Origin: CAZHWR01 sp964536085
GTDB taxonomy: Bacteria; Bacillota; Clostridia; Oscillospirales; Ruminococcaceae
DNA: 33,015 nucleotides
Direction: 5' to 3'
Assembly (NCBI GenBank): GCA_964536085.1
Contig: CAZHWR010000019.1
Location: 1-33,015, forward strand
Shown: positions 14,778-22,978 of the stretch, piece after piece
How positions within the stretch are numbered: the first letter of the stretch is position 1
How the letters are laid out: each line of letters starts with the position of its first letter
Notes under the pieces: model-generated
Databases searched by the model: none
What the model was told of the DNA's origin: nothing
Seen by the model: the letters and a program-made list of their open reading frames with translations, nothing else
Made by a program: the position numbers and the translations under genes

Positions 14778-16778
14778 TCAGTTGAACGCCGATTCACCGG
14801 ACCTGCTGAACAAACGCTCGGTCATCGCTTTAAGATTCGCATGCTCTTTGCCTGAAAGCCCGGGGTCGTCCGCGAGAATTTCCCGGGCAACCGCCTGCGT
14901 TTGCACAAGGATTTCGGCGTCCTGCGCCATGTTTGCGATTTTCAGCCTGGGAAGTCCGTGCTGGCGTTCACCGAAAAAGTCGCCCGGTCCGCGCAGTTTT
15001 AAATCCTCTTTTGCAATCTCGAATCCGTCGGACGTCTGCGCCATGACTTTAAGGCGGGAGTTTGTATCGCCCGAGCGGTTGTCCGACAGCAGTATGCAAA
15101 AGGACTTTTTGTCCGACCTGCCGACTCTTCCGCGCAGCTGATGAAGCTGCGAAAGCCCGTATCGCTCGGCGTTTTCAATCATCATAACCGTGGCGTTCGG
15201 GATGTCCACCCCGACTTCGACGACCGTGGTGGAGATTAAAACCTTGATTTCACCCGATTTAAACGCCGCCATGACTTCGTCTTTTTCATCCGCTTTCATT
15301 CTGCCGTGCAGAAGTCCTGTTTTTATGCTTTTGAACACTCCTCGCGAAAGCTTTTGGTAATAGCCCGTAACGTCGGTCAGGTCGCTTTCGGTTTCTTCAA
15401 TCAGCGGGCAGACTATATACGCCTGATTGCCGTTTTGCACCTCGTTTATAATAAAATTCAGCGCGCGCTCCCGCTTTGAACTGTTTATGATCAGCGTCTT
15501 GACCTTTTGCCTGCCTGCGGGAAGCTCGTCGATAACCGATACGTCGAGGTCGCCGTAGATAATCAGCGCGAGCGTGCGCGGTATCGGCGTTGCGGACATT
15601 ACCAGCATGTGCGGATTGCGCCCCTTTTCGGCGAGAGCCGACCGCTGAGCAACGCCGAAGCGGTGCTGTTCGTCGGTCACAATCAGTCCGAGGTTTTTAA
15701 ATGAAACGCCGTCTTGTATAAGCGCGTGCGTCCCGATGACGATACTGCTTTCGCCGCTTGCCGCGGACAATAAAGCCCTGTCCTTCTGCGATTTTGAGCC
15801 GGAGCCTGTGATAAGCGTGATTTTAACATCAGTTCCCGAAAAGACCTCGGAAAAGGTTTTGTAGTGCTGCTGCGCCAAAATCTCCGTCGGAGCCATGACA
15901 GCGGTCTGATACGAGCTTTTTGCCGCCAAATATGCGGCGGCGGCAGCGACCATCGTTTTGCCCGAGCCAACGTCCCCCTGAACAAGTCGGTTCATCGGCA
16001 CGTTTTTTTTAAGGTCGCACGCGATTTCGTCAATGCAACGAAGCTGTGCGTTTGTGAGCGTAAACGGCAGAAGCTTGTAAAATCCTTCGATAGAAACGCC
16101 GCTTATAACGGCTTGTGTGGCTTCGCGGTTTCTTGCTTTAAGCTGCATAAGCCCAAGCTGCAGGGTCAAAAGCTCGTCGAAAATCAGCCGTCTGCGCGCT
16201 TCGAAAAGCGCGTCGCCGTCTTTAGGGGCGTGAATATTATTCAGCGCGAACGGCAGCCGGCACAGTTTGTACCGTTTTAAAATATCGTCGGGCAGGGGGT
16301 CGGATTCTCCAAAGTCCGCCATAGCCAGCGCGGTTTGAACGTTCGCCGATATCGCTTTGGAATTGAGTCCTTCGGTCTGGTGATAAACAGGCGCGAAAGG
16401 CTTGCAGACATTCGCTTTTTCCGCCATCGGAGAGTTCATCTCACGTCTGAGCAGATTTCCCGTGACCTTGCCGTGCAGTATATATTCTTCGCCCTCTTCG
16501 AGCCTGTCATACAGATATTTGCTGTTGAATATTGTGACGCACATGTTGTCATCGCCGTCGGTCACATAGACCTTGTAAACGGTCATGCCTTTTCTGATTC
16601 GTTGAGCAGGCTGTTTGCGGTAGACCGATACAAGCACGGTGTTTATTTCATCTGTCACCGTTTCGGCGATTTTTACAGGGCGGGAAAAATCGATGTACGA
16701 ACGCGGATAAAAGCTTATAAGGTCGCCGAGGGTGTAAACATCCAGACGCGCATATCGTTCCGCTTTTTTTTCGCCCAC
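14778..16778 (-). CDS. recG: ATP-dependent DNA helicase RecG (start uncertain, probably upstream)
   Basis: RecG is a monomeric double-strand translocase that remodels stalled replication forks and branched DNA. The given 666 residues include the wedge/OB domain, Walker A GDVGSGKTMVAAA, the DEQH box, the PTEILAQQH stretch and motif VI QLRGRVGRS, followed by the TRG-like C-terminus. GTG 16778 is the first usual start codon after an in-frame stop at 16877-16875. However, family members carry a conserved stretch just before GVGEKKAE, and here the in-frame codons upstream encode LLSKNIRYLSGVGEKK, a very good match. The protein therefore probably begins further upstream at a non-standard codon. The best candidate is ATC 16871, giving 697 residues. 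The gene follows asp23-fakA, a classic order in Firmicutes. Confidence 0.95.
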   Translation of the reverse strand: MGEKKAERYARLDVYTLGDLISFYPRSYIDFSRPVKIAETVTDEINTVLVSVYRKQPAQRIRKGMTVYKVYVTDGDDNMCVTIFNSKYLYDRLEEGEEYILHGKVTGNLLRREMNSPMAEKANVCKPFAPVYHQTEGLNSKAISANVQTALAMADFGESDPLPDDILKRYKLCRLPFALNNIHAPKDGDALFEARRRLIFDELLTLQLGLMQLKARNREATQAVISGVSIEGFYKLLPFTLTNAQLRCIDEIACDLKKNVPMNRLVQGDVGSGKTMVAAAAAYLAAKSSYQTAVMAPTEILAQQHYKTFSEVFSGTDVKITLITGSGSKSQKDRALLSAASGESSIVIGTHALIQDGVSFKNLGLIVTDEQHRFGVAQRSALAEKGRNPHMLVMSATPIPRTLALIIYGDLDVSVIDELPAGRQKVKTLIINSSKRERALNFIINEVQNGNQAYIVCPLIEETESDLTDVTGYYQKLSRGVFKSIKTGLLHGRMKADEKDEVMAAFKSGEIKVLISTTVVEVGVDIPNATVMMIENAERYGLSQLHQLRGRVGRSDKKSFCILLSDNRSGDTNSRLKVMAQTSDGFEIAKEDLKLRGPGDFFGERQHGLPRLKIANMAQDAEILVQTQAVAREILADDPGLSGKEHANLKAMTERLFSRSGESAFN

Positions 16779-16868
16779 GCCGCTTAGATAGCGTATGTTT
16801 TTTGACAGCAGGGAGGGTATTTGCCCGCAGTCGGATAGCGTTGTATCCGATTTTTTGTAAGCCGATTC

Positions 16869-16885
16869 GATAGTTTATCCCTCCC
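16869..16885 (-). promoter_or_regulatory. Strong ribosome site in front of an in-frame ATC, candidate true start of recG
   Basis: On the minus strand GGGAGGG (16885-16879) is followed 7 nt later by ATC (16871-16869), in frame with recG and directly after an in-frame TAA. No ATG, GTG or TTG lies between this ribosome site and GTG 16778 in the frame. ATC is a permitted but rare bacterial start codon. Confidence 0.45.
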
Positions 16886-16902
16886 AACGCTTCAAATTGA
16901 TT

Positions 16903-16941
16903 TACGGGCTGTAAAAATACATCGTAATTTTACAGCCCGTA
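16903..16941 (-). terminator. Hairpin terminator after fakA, before recG
   Basis: A 14-bp perfect stem (16903-16916 with 16928-16941) and an 11-nt loop lie 15 nt past the fakA stop. On the minus strand the following sequence is AATCAATTT, only weakly T-rich. It may terminate or attenuate transcription from fakA into recG. Confidence 0.6.
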
Positions 16942-16955
16942 TGGTTATTTAACGA

Positions 16956-18623
16956 TTATTCAGCGGAAATAATGTAGTAATAAACAGGCTGTCCGCCGTT
17001 TACAAGGTTTATCTCAACGTCGCCCGGAAGCTTTGCGGATATAGCCTCGTATGCCTCCTGCGCCTGCGAGTCGGAAACGTCCGCGCCGTAGATAACGGTT
17101 ACAAACGATGTTCCCGCGCGCTTTGCAAGCTTCGCGGTAAGGCGCGTTACCGCCTTTGTAACGTCTTTTTCGGTGAAGCTCAGCTTGCCGTTGTCAAGAC
17201 CTAAAATCTCACCTTTTTTGATTTTGTGTCCGTCGAAATCCGAGTCGCGCGCGGCAAAGGTTATCTGACCTGTGCTCACGTGGTCGAGCGCGTGAGTCAT
17301 GGCGGTTAAATTTTCTTCATTTGACAGGTCGGGATCGAACGCAAGCATTGCCGAAAGCCCCTGTGGGATAGTGCGCGTCTGCAAAACGCAGACGTTTCTG
17401 TCGGCAAGCGCGACCGCCTGCTCCGCCGCCATGATAATGTTTTTATTGTTGGGAAGCACAAACACCGTTTTCGCCGGAACTGATTTTATCGCTCTCAGTA
17501 TATCGTCGGTCGAGGGGTTCATCGTCTGACCGCCGCTGACGATTTTGTCAACTCCCAGATCGGTGAAAAGCGCGTGTAAGCCCTGACCTGCGGCGACGGC
17601 AACAAAGCCGATTTCGCGGTCGGGATCTACCGGGGCGTAATCGTCCATTTCATCCAGCTGCTCCTGCTCGTACACCTTGCTGGAGTGCTGTTCGCGCATA
17701 TTTTCTATCTTCATGTTAGAAAGCGTTCCGAATTTAAGCCCCTCCTGAAGCGCGTTGCCGGGGTTGTTGGTGTGAACATGCACCTTGATTATGTCCTCGT
17801 CGTCCACTACCACAACGCAGTCGCCTATCGATTCAAGATACGCGCGCAGTGCGAGCGCACCCTTTTGGGCTTTGCCGCGGTTGACGATAAACTCGGTGCA
17901 GTATGCAAAGGTTATTTCCTCGTCCGCTTCGGCGACGGCGCTTTTTTGCCGTTCCGGAGCAGTCTGAGGCACGCTGCTTTGAGCTTCCTTTTTGTCCGGC
18001 TGGATAATATCCCCGCCGGAGAAAACCTGCTGCATGCCCTTGAATATAGTCAAAAGCCCCATTCCGCCCGCGTCGACAACTCCCGCTTTTTTCAAAACGG
18101 GCAAAAGCTCGGGGGTTTGGTTTAACGCTTCGTTTGCATGAACGACAATTTCATCGAAAACGGCGGTGAAGCTGTTGTTTGTTTTGGCAAATTCCTCGGC
18201 GTGCTCCGCCGCAGCGCGCGCAACGGTTAAAATAGTGCCCTCGGTGGGCTTCATAACCGCCTTGTACGCCGACTGAACGCCGAGAGTCAAAGCGTGCGCC
18301 ATATCGGCTCCGTTCGCAGTCTGCTTATCCTTGAGCCCGTTTGCAATACCGCGAAACAAAAGCGAAAGAATAACGCCGGAATTTCCTCTTGCACCGCGCA
18401 GCAGCGCGGAGGCGGCTGTATGCGCTATCTCTCCGACTCCTGCGCTTTGTGAGTTCATCGTCGTAAGCGCCTGCTTTGCAGCCCCTATGGTCATCGACAT
18501 GTTGGTTCCTGTGTCGCCGTCGGGGACGGGGAAGACGTTCAACTCGTCCACCTGCTGTTTGTTGTTCTGGATATTGTTTGCGCCGGAAATAAAGGCGTCT
18601 TTAAATTGCTGACCGTTTATCAC
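16956..18623 (-). CDS. fakA: Fatty acid kinase catalytic subunit FakA (YloV/DhaL family)
   Basis: The 555-residue protein starts with a DhaL-type nucleotide-binding domain. The metal-binding acidic motif NVFPVPDGDTGTNM (D35, D37) and RGARGNSGV follow the family pattern. The C-terminal half is typical of FakA/YloV. FakA phosphorylates exogenous fatty acids held by FakB, feeding them into phospholipid synthesis. No fakB gene is in this window. The older name is DAK-phosphatase domain protein YloV. The start is GTG 18623 with GAGGTGAT just upstream. It follows the Asp23-family gene by 27 nt, the widespread yloU-yloV pair. A hairpin lies downstream before recG. Confidence 0.94.
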   Translation of the reverse strand: MINGQQFKDAFISGANNIQNNKQQVDELNVFPVPDGDTGTNMSMTIGAAKQALTTMNSQSAGVGEIAHTAASALLRGARGNSGVILSLLFRGIANGLKDKQTANGADMAHALTLGVQSAYKAVMKPTEGTILTVARAAAEHAEEFAKTNNSFTAVFDEIVVHANEALNQTPELLPVLKKAGVVDAGGMGLLTIFKGMQQVFSGGDIIQPDKKEAQSSVPQTAPERQKSAVAEADEEITFAYCTEFIVNRGKAQKGALALRAYLESIGDCVVVVDDEDIIKVHVHTNNPGNALQEGLKFGTLSNMKIENMREQHSSKVYEQEQLDEMDDYAPVDPDREIGFVAVAAGQGLHALFTDLGVDKIVSGGQTMNPSTDDILRAIKSVPAKTVFVLPNNKNIIMAAEQAVALADRNVCVLQTRTIPQGLSAMLAFDPDLSNEENLTAMTHALDHVSTGQITFAARDSDFDGHKIKKGEILGLDNGKLSFTEKDVTKAVTRLTAKLAKRAGTSFVTVIYGADVSDSQAQEAYEAISAKLPGDVEINLVNGGQPVYYYIISAE

Positions 18624-18650
18624 TTTTTAATCACCTCGGTTAGTTGTTTG

Positions 18651-19019
18651 TTATTTTGTAATTCCGTCGACAAATACTGCGACGCTGCCAACGTCTATCC
18701 CGGTTATGTCCTGAGTGATGAAGGTAACCTTTTCGGTTATGCTCTTAACCACCGCCGGGACGTTTGTTCCGTAGGTGACAAGAATGTGCAGCTCGACGTT
18801 CAACTTTTGTTTTTGATATTTGATTTTTATGCCCTTATCGTTAAAGCTTCCGAAGGGCAGCAGATTAAACGCCCTGAGATAATTTTTAAGCCCCTGAGTG
18901 GGACCGGCGGATGCCATTCCCGCAACGCCGAAGCATTGGGTCACGGCGGAGCCGATAAGATTGATGAAAAATTCTTCAGAGATTTCAATGTTGCCCAAAT
19001 GGTTTTCAAGCCTTATCAT
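18651..19019 (-). CDS. Asp23/Gls24 family envelope stress protein (YloU type)
   Basis: The 122-residue protein has the Asp23 family signature: an early IRLENHLGNIEISEEFF strand-helix, GVAGMAS in the middle and the repeated VELHILVTYGTNVPAV pattern. It ends with VDVGSVAVFVDGI-like residues (here GIDVGSVAVFVDGI). These small cytosolic proteins associate with the membrane and are linked to alkaline or envelope stress. Their molecular activity is unknown. The ATG at 19019 has GAAAGGA upstream. It is the first gene of the asp23-fakA pair. Confidence 0.92.
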   Translation of the reverse strand: MIRLENHLGNIEISEEFFINLIGSAVTQCFGVAGMASAGPTQGLKNYLRAFNLLPFGSFNDKGIKIKYQKQKLNVELHILVTYGTNVPAVVKSITEKVTFITQDITGIDVGSVAVFVDGITK

Positions 19020-19087
19020 ATCTTTATCCTTTCTAACGGTTTATTTTATCGGTTATCGCAATCTATCAGTCGGTATATTCTTCCGGG

Positions 19088-19118
19088 TTCTGCACTGACA
19101 GGTTTTTTCAGTGCAGAA
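19088..19118. other. Hairpin between the peptide-binding lipoprotein gene and asp23
   Basis: An 11-bp perfect inverted repeat (19088-19098 with 19108-19118) has a 9-nt loop. It lies downstream of the lipoprotein stop and upstream of asp23 on the minus strand. No T-run follows on the minus strand, though a T-run lies beyond it on the plus strand. It may be a weak terminator or an operator. Confidence 0.45.
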
Positions 19119-19172
19119 AACATTTTTTGCAAAAAGAAAAATACCGAACGATTAAAACAAAGGTTTCAAGCG

Positions 19173-20696
19173 TTATTTCCAATCGAAGATATTGCTGTAG
19201 ATATCAGTCGGGGTGCAGACGGGCTCTGTGGTTATATTGCCGTTGTAAGCGACTATTCCGCTTCTGAAAAGCAGGGGGATAAACGGCATTTCATTGAAAA
19301 AAGTTTTTGAGAACGCCGTGATATCCGCCGTTTTCAGGTATTTTTTATAAGCGGAGGAGAGCTTAGATTTTTCGGAAATTCCTTTTGACAGAACCGAGCT
19401 TGAGAAAAAGTCGGAAATATTCATATTATTAGTCAGTCTGGTCTCGCCGATGTAAAGGTCGAAGTCGCCGGATTTTATCTTGCTCGTTAAAGCGGATATG
19501 CTTTTGGCGCGCACGATTTTTATCTCTATGCCGACGGTCTGCAGGGCGGATTTAACCGCGCTTGCAATCAGTTCTTTATAAGCGTTGTCCGAGTTAATGA
19601 GAAGCTTAAGCGTAAAGGCCTTGCGATTTTTAATTCTGATTCCGCTTGAATTTGTCGATGTATATCCGAGCTTTTCCAAGAGCTGGGTTGCCTTTTTTGT
19701 GCTGTAGCTCGGCACTTTTACGTTTGTTCCCGTGTCGTACAGCGGATTTATTGGAAGATAAGTAGCCGTACCGCGGCTCGAGTAGCTCTTTGAAAGAATC
19801 ACCGAACGGTTGAGCGCAAACGAGATTGCGCGGCGTGCGGAGGACGAGGAAAGAAGGCGTTTGTTTGAGTTAACGCCGATGTAAATCATATTGTTCAGGC
19901 TGACGGAAACGGTGTTGGTGTAGGTGCCGCCGATCTCGCCGTCGCGCAGGTCTGAAAACATCGCGTCTACCTGACCGGTTTTGATGCTCGTCATAATTGC
20001 TTCGCTGTCGGGCACCATTGAAAGCGTTATTTTTTTAAAGTTAGGCTTACCCTTTATAAAATAGTTTTTGTAGTATTTCAGCGTATAAACGCCGTTTTTT
20101 TTGTTTAATGTGTATCTGCCGGAGCCTGTCGGCGAAGAGGATGAATCCGCAGTGCCGCTTTTGACGATAGGAGTGTCAAGGCAGTTTATAAAATTGCAGT
20201 CGTACTGTTTTAAGGTTATTTTCACAGTTTCGCTGTCGTTTACGATTTCGGATATGTTTGAAAGCTGGTCGGAGTAAAGCGGGGACGACATCGCTTTTTT
20301 TATGGAGTAAGCAACGTCGTCTGCGGTCATCAGTGTGCCGTCGGAAAATTTGACGTCGCTTTTTATTTTGATACTCAGCTGTTTGCCGTCAAGAGAATAT
20401 TTGTCCGCCAGGCATTTTTTTGCCGCGAAATGTTCGTTGAGCTTAAACAGGCTGTCGTACATCAGCGGGAAGATATAGCGGTTCGCCACGGTGGTGGCTT
20501 CAAACGGGTTGAATGAATCAGTTGTGTCCGCAGGCAGGGTGAGTGATGAAAGCGGAGTGACATCTTCTTCAGCCTGCGAGCTTGTGTCAGCGGAAAAGTT
20601 GAAGATGTTGGTGACCCCGTCGGAGCATCCGGCAAAGCATATTGTAATGCAGATTGTCAATATGACCGCCGCAGCTTTTTTTATATTGTTAAGCAT
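19173..20696 (-). CDS. Extracellular peptide/nickel-type solute-binding lipoprotein (SBP family 5)
   Basis: The 507-residue product has a lipoprotein signal peptide: KK near the start, a hydrophobic core, and lipobox CFAGC with the lipidated cysteine at about residue 23. A mature part typical of OppA/DppA-like binding proteins follows. FNPFEATTVANRYIFPLMYDSLF and KFSDGTLMTADDVAYSIKKAM are the family hallmarks. Such proteins capture oligopeptides or related ligands and hand them to an ABC permease. No permease or ATPase gene is adjacent, so it is an orphan here. ATG 20696 follows GGAGGG. It has its own strong promoter at 20751-20779, separating it from the ymdB group upstream. Confidence 0.9.
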   Translation of the reverse strand: MLNNIKKAAAVILTICITICFAGCSDGVTNIFNFSADTSSQAEEDVTPLSSLTLPADTTDSFNPFEATTVANRYIFPLMYDSLFKLNEHFAAKKCLADKYSLDGKQLSIKIKSDVKFSDGTLMTADDVAYSIKKAMSSPLYSDQLSNISEIVNDSETVKITLKQYDCNFINCLDTPIVKSGTADSSSSPTGSGRYTLNKKNGVYTLKYYKNYFIKGKPNFKKITLSMVPDSEAIMTSIKTGQVDAMFSDLRDGEIGGTYTNTVSVSLNNMIYIGVNSNKRLLSSSSARRAISFALNRSVILSKSYSSRGTATYLPINPLYDTGTNVKVPSYSTKKATQLLEKLGYTSTNSSGIRIKNRKAFTLKLLINSDNAYKELIASAVKSALQTVGIEIKIVRAKSISALTSKIKSGDFDLYIGETRLTNNMNISDFFSSSVLSKGISEKSKLSSAYKKYLKTADITAFSKTFFNEMPFIPLLFRSGIVAYNGNITTEPVCTPTDIYSNIFDWK

Positions 20697-20750
20697 AGTT
20701 TCCCTCCAAGGGCCGTTTGAAAAGTGCCGGTAACGTACAGTAACATTTTT

Positions 20751-20779
20751 ATTATAATAAAATTTCAGTTGTATTACAA
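20751..20779 (-). promoter_or_regulatory. Strong sigma-A promoter of the solute-binding lipoprotein gene
   Basis: On the minus strand: -35 TTGTAA (20779-20774), a 17-nt spacer and a perfect -10 TATAAT (20756-20751). It lies 55 nt before the ATG, in the gap after ymdB, so the lipoprotein and perhaps asp23-fakA downstream can be expressed apart from fabD-aroE-aroK-ymdB. Confidence 0.78.
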
Positions 20780-20802
20780 TCTAAAACGGCAATTATTGTT
20801 AA

Positions 20803-21576
20803 TTATGCCAATTTAACGCGCGTAATTTTTACGCATTTTTTCGTGTTATCATCGGTTTCAAGGAGCGCGCCGTGCATCTCGCACGGATTTTTCGAGAAGT
20901 TAAACCGCACGGGGGTGTGAAGTAAAAAGCGTTTTATAACGCATTCGGGGTCGACTCCGAGCGCCGAATTCACAGGACCTGTCATGCCGATGTCGGTCAT
21001 AAACGCGGTGCCGTGAGGCAGAATTGTTTCGTCCGCAGTCTGAACGTGGGTGTGGGTTCCCAAAACCGCGGTCACTCTGCCGTCAAGATAGTGCGCGAGC
21101 GCCGCTTTTTCGCCCGTGGCTTCGGCGTGAAAGTCGATTATAATATAATCGCATTCGTCTTTGACGCGGTTTATTATCCTGTCCGCCGTCAAAAACGGAT
21201 TTTCAAGATTTTCCATATAAACAGTGCCTAAAAGCGACACGACGCACACGCAAACCCGCCCCGCGTCGTAGATATAATATCCGTTTCCCGCGACCGCGTC
21301 GGGGTAGTTTGCGGGACGCAGGACATATTCGTGGTCGGCGAAATAGTCCGCCGCCTCCCATCGCTTGAACGCATGGTTGCCGGTGGTGATAACGTCCGCG
21401 CCGCTTGCGAGCAGATGTTCCGCGCTGGAGGGAAGGATACCGTTGCCCTGCGCGGAATTTTCACCGTTTATAATGCAGATGTCAACGCCGTGTTCCTGCT
21501 TAAAAGCGGGTAGCCTTCTGCGGATAAATTCGCAGCCCGCGGGACCGACGACGTCGCCTATAGCGAGGATCTTCAT
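20803..21576 (-). CDS. ymdB: YmdB family metallophosphoesterase (cyclic nucleotide phosphodiesterase)
   Basis: The 257-residue length is standard for the family. The dinuclear metal-site residues are all present, at D8, E39, N40, N67, H150, H175 and H177 (motifs AIGDVVG, NGENSA, TTGNHAF, DFHAEATGEK, GTHTHVQTAD). YmdB proteins hydrolyse cyclic nucleotide or 2',3'-cyclic phosphates. In Bacillus they influence biofilm and motility decisions. The role in this organism is not known. ATG 21576 has GAGGAATGA upstream. It is the last gene of the fabD-aroE-aroK-ymdB run, 30 nt after aroK. Confidence 0.95.
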   Translation of the reverse strand: MKILAIGDVVGPAGCEFIRRRLPAFKQEHGVDICIINGENSAQGNGILPSSAEHLLASGADVITTGNHAFKRWEAADYFADHEYVLRPANYPDAVAGNGYYIYDAGRVCVCVVSLLGTVYMENLENPFLTADRIINRVKDECDYIIIDFHAEATGEKAALAHYLDGRVTAVLGTHTHVQTADETILPHGTAFMTDIGMTGPVNSALGVDPECVIKRFLLHTPVRFNFSKNPCEMHGALLETDDNTKKCVKITRVKLA

Positions 21577-21606
21577 TTTAAATCATTCCTCTGTTTAAAT
21601 TAAGTC

Positions 21607-22113
21607 TCAGCTGAGCTTTTGCGTGAGCTTTAAGATATGTTTTGCGAGCAGATACGGCGGATATTTTTTCGTGACCTCTATATCGCTTGCGTTTTTGTAA
21701 ATATCTTCGCGGCTTTCGTAGATTTTAAACAGTTCATCCTTTGTGTTGTTCACAACAAGCGGACGGTTTTTGTCGCCCTTTATGCGGTTGTAGCACACCT
21801 TGAACGAAGGATTCAGAAAAACTATCCTGCCGCTTTGTTTTGCCGACTGAACGTTTTCTTTTCGCATGAGCGTTCCGCCGCCCAGCGCGATTACTGCGCT
21901 CGGAAGCTCTGAAAGCTCCGATAGGCAGTCGGTTTCAAGCTGTCTGAACGCCTGCTCGCCGTTGCGCTCGAAAATTTCGGGGATAGTCATTGAGGCTTTA
22001 TCGACAATAAATTTATCGAGATCGATGAACCTTTTCCCCGTAAGCCTTGCGAGTTGCTTTCCTACAGTGGACTTGCCGCAGCCCATAAAGCCGCATAAAA
22101 AAATGTGTTCCAT
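21607..22113 (-). CDS. aroK: Shikimate kinase
   Basis: The 168-residue product has the P-loop GFMGCGKST (8-16), the shikimate-binding DLD (31-33), the R57 region (GEQAFRQLE) and the GGG motif (78-80). It phosphorylates shikimate at the 3-position with ATP, in the route to chorismate and aromatic amino acids. It is translated right after aroE, 23 nt away, and before ymdB. AAAGGAA precedes the ATG at 22113. aroE and aroK catalyse consecutive steps, so their pairing makes metabolic sense. Confidence 0.96.
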   Translation of the reverse strand: MEHIFLCGFMGCGKSTVGKQLARLTGKRFIDLDKFIVDKASMTIPEIFERNGEQAFRQLETDCLSELSELPSAVIALGGGTLMRKENVQSAKQSGRIVFLNPSFKVCYNRIKGDKNRPLVVNNTKDELFKIYESREDIYKNASDIEVTKKYPPYLLAKHILKLTQKLS

Positions 22114-22136
22114 AGCTGGTTTCCTTTATAATATGC

Positions 22137-22967
22137 TTATTTTGCCGACGCTTCGAGCAGATCGCTCATGTCGGATATAAGTTTTTTGACATCACTTTCA
22201 TTGTATTTCGAGCCGTCCCAGATTTCGTGCGCGGCGACCGCCTGATAAACCAGCATAGCCATGCCGCCGCCCGCGGATATTCCGTTTTCGCGCGCGGTTT
22301 TGACCAAAACGGTTTCGCGCGGGTTGTAAACCGCGTCAAAAACGCATTTGCATTTTATAATAACCTCGCGGGGTACCGGGCAAGCGTCAACGTTTGGGAA
22401 CATTCCCAGGGGAGTTGCGTTCAAAAGCAGGTCGTATTCGCCCGATATTTCCGGGATGGTTATGACCCTCGCGCTTTGGTTTGCTTTTTCAGATATTTCC
22501 CCTGCAAGCGCGTTTGCGGCGGGTATGTCGCTTTCGCGCACGGCTATCGTGAGCTCGCCGCCGCTCGCCGCGGTTTCAATCGCCATCATTCTTCCCGCGC
22601 CCCCGCAGCCCAAAAGCAGAGTTTTGCCGCAAAGGTCGGCTCCAAGACCGTTTACCGCGCGCGTAAAGCCGACGACGTCGGTGTTATAGCCCGACTTATC
22701 AGGGCAGTTTATAACGTTTACCGCGCCGTACAGCTCGGCGCTTTTATCAAGGCGGGACAAAAACGGTATCACCGATATTTTATGCGGAATAGTGACGTTT
22801 ACGCCGTCGAGCGCAAATATTTTATCCATCTCTTCGCTTAATTTTTCGGGAGCGATATCCAAAATATCGTATTGCGCCTTTATTTTAGAAAGCTCGAAAA
22901 GGCGGTTGTGTATCGGAGGGGACATGGTGTGACCGAGCGGATGACCGATGAGAGCGTATTTTTTCAT
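22137..22967 (-). CDS. aroE: Shikimate dehydrogenase
   Basis: The 276-residue enzyme reduces 3-dehydroshikimate to shikimate with NADPH. The substrate-site motif GHPLGHTMSPPIHN (8-21), the catalytic lysine K63 (TIPHK) and aspartate D97 (NTDVVGF) are seen, as is the nucleotide-binding LGCGGAGRM. AGGAGA precedes the ATG at 22967. It starts 11 nt after the fabD stop, so fabD and aroE probably share a transcript, which is an odd mix of fatty acid and aromatic pathways. Confidence 0.96.
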   Translation of the reverse strand: MKKYALIGHPLGHTMSPPIHNRLFELSKIKAQYDILDIAPEKLSEEMDKIFALDGVNVTIPHKISVIPFLSRLDKSAELYGAVNVINCPDKSGYNTDVVGFTRAVNGLGADLCGKTLLLGCGGAGRMMAIETAASGGELTIAVRESDIPAANALAGEISEKANQSARVITIPEISGEYDLLLNATPLGMFPNVDACPVPREVIIKCKCVFDAVYNPRETVLVKTARENGISAGGGMAMLVYQAVAAHEIWDGSKYNESDVKKLISDMSDLLEASAK

Positions 22968-22978
22968 ATTGGTTTCTC

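Noticed and set aside
22227..22841. 204-codon plus-strand open frame opposite aroE
   Set aside because: It is antisense to a well-supported shikimate dehydrogenase with intact catalytic residues. It is a shadow frame.
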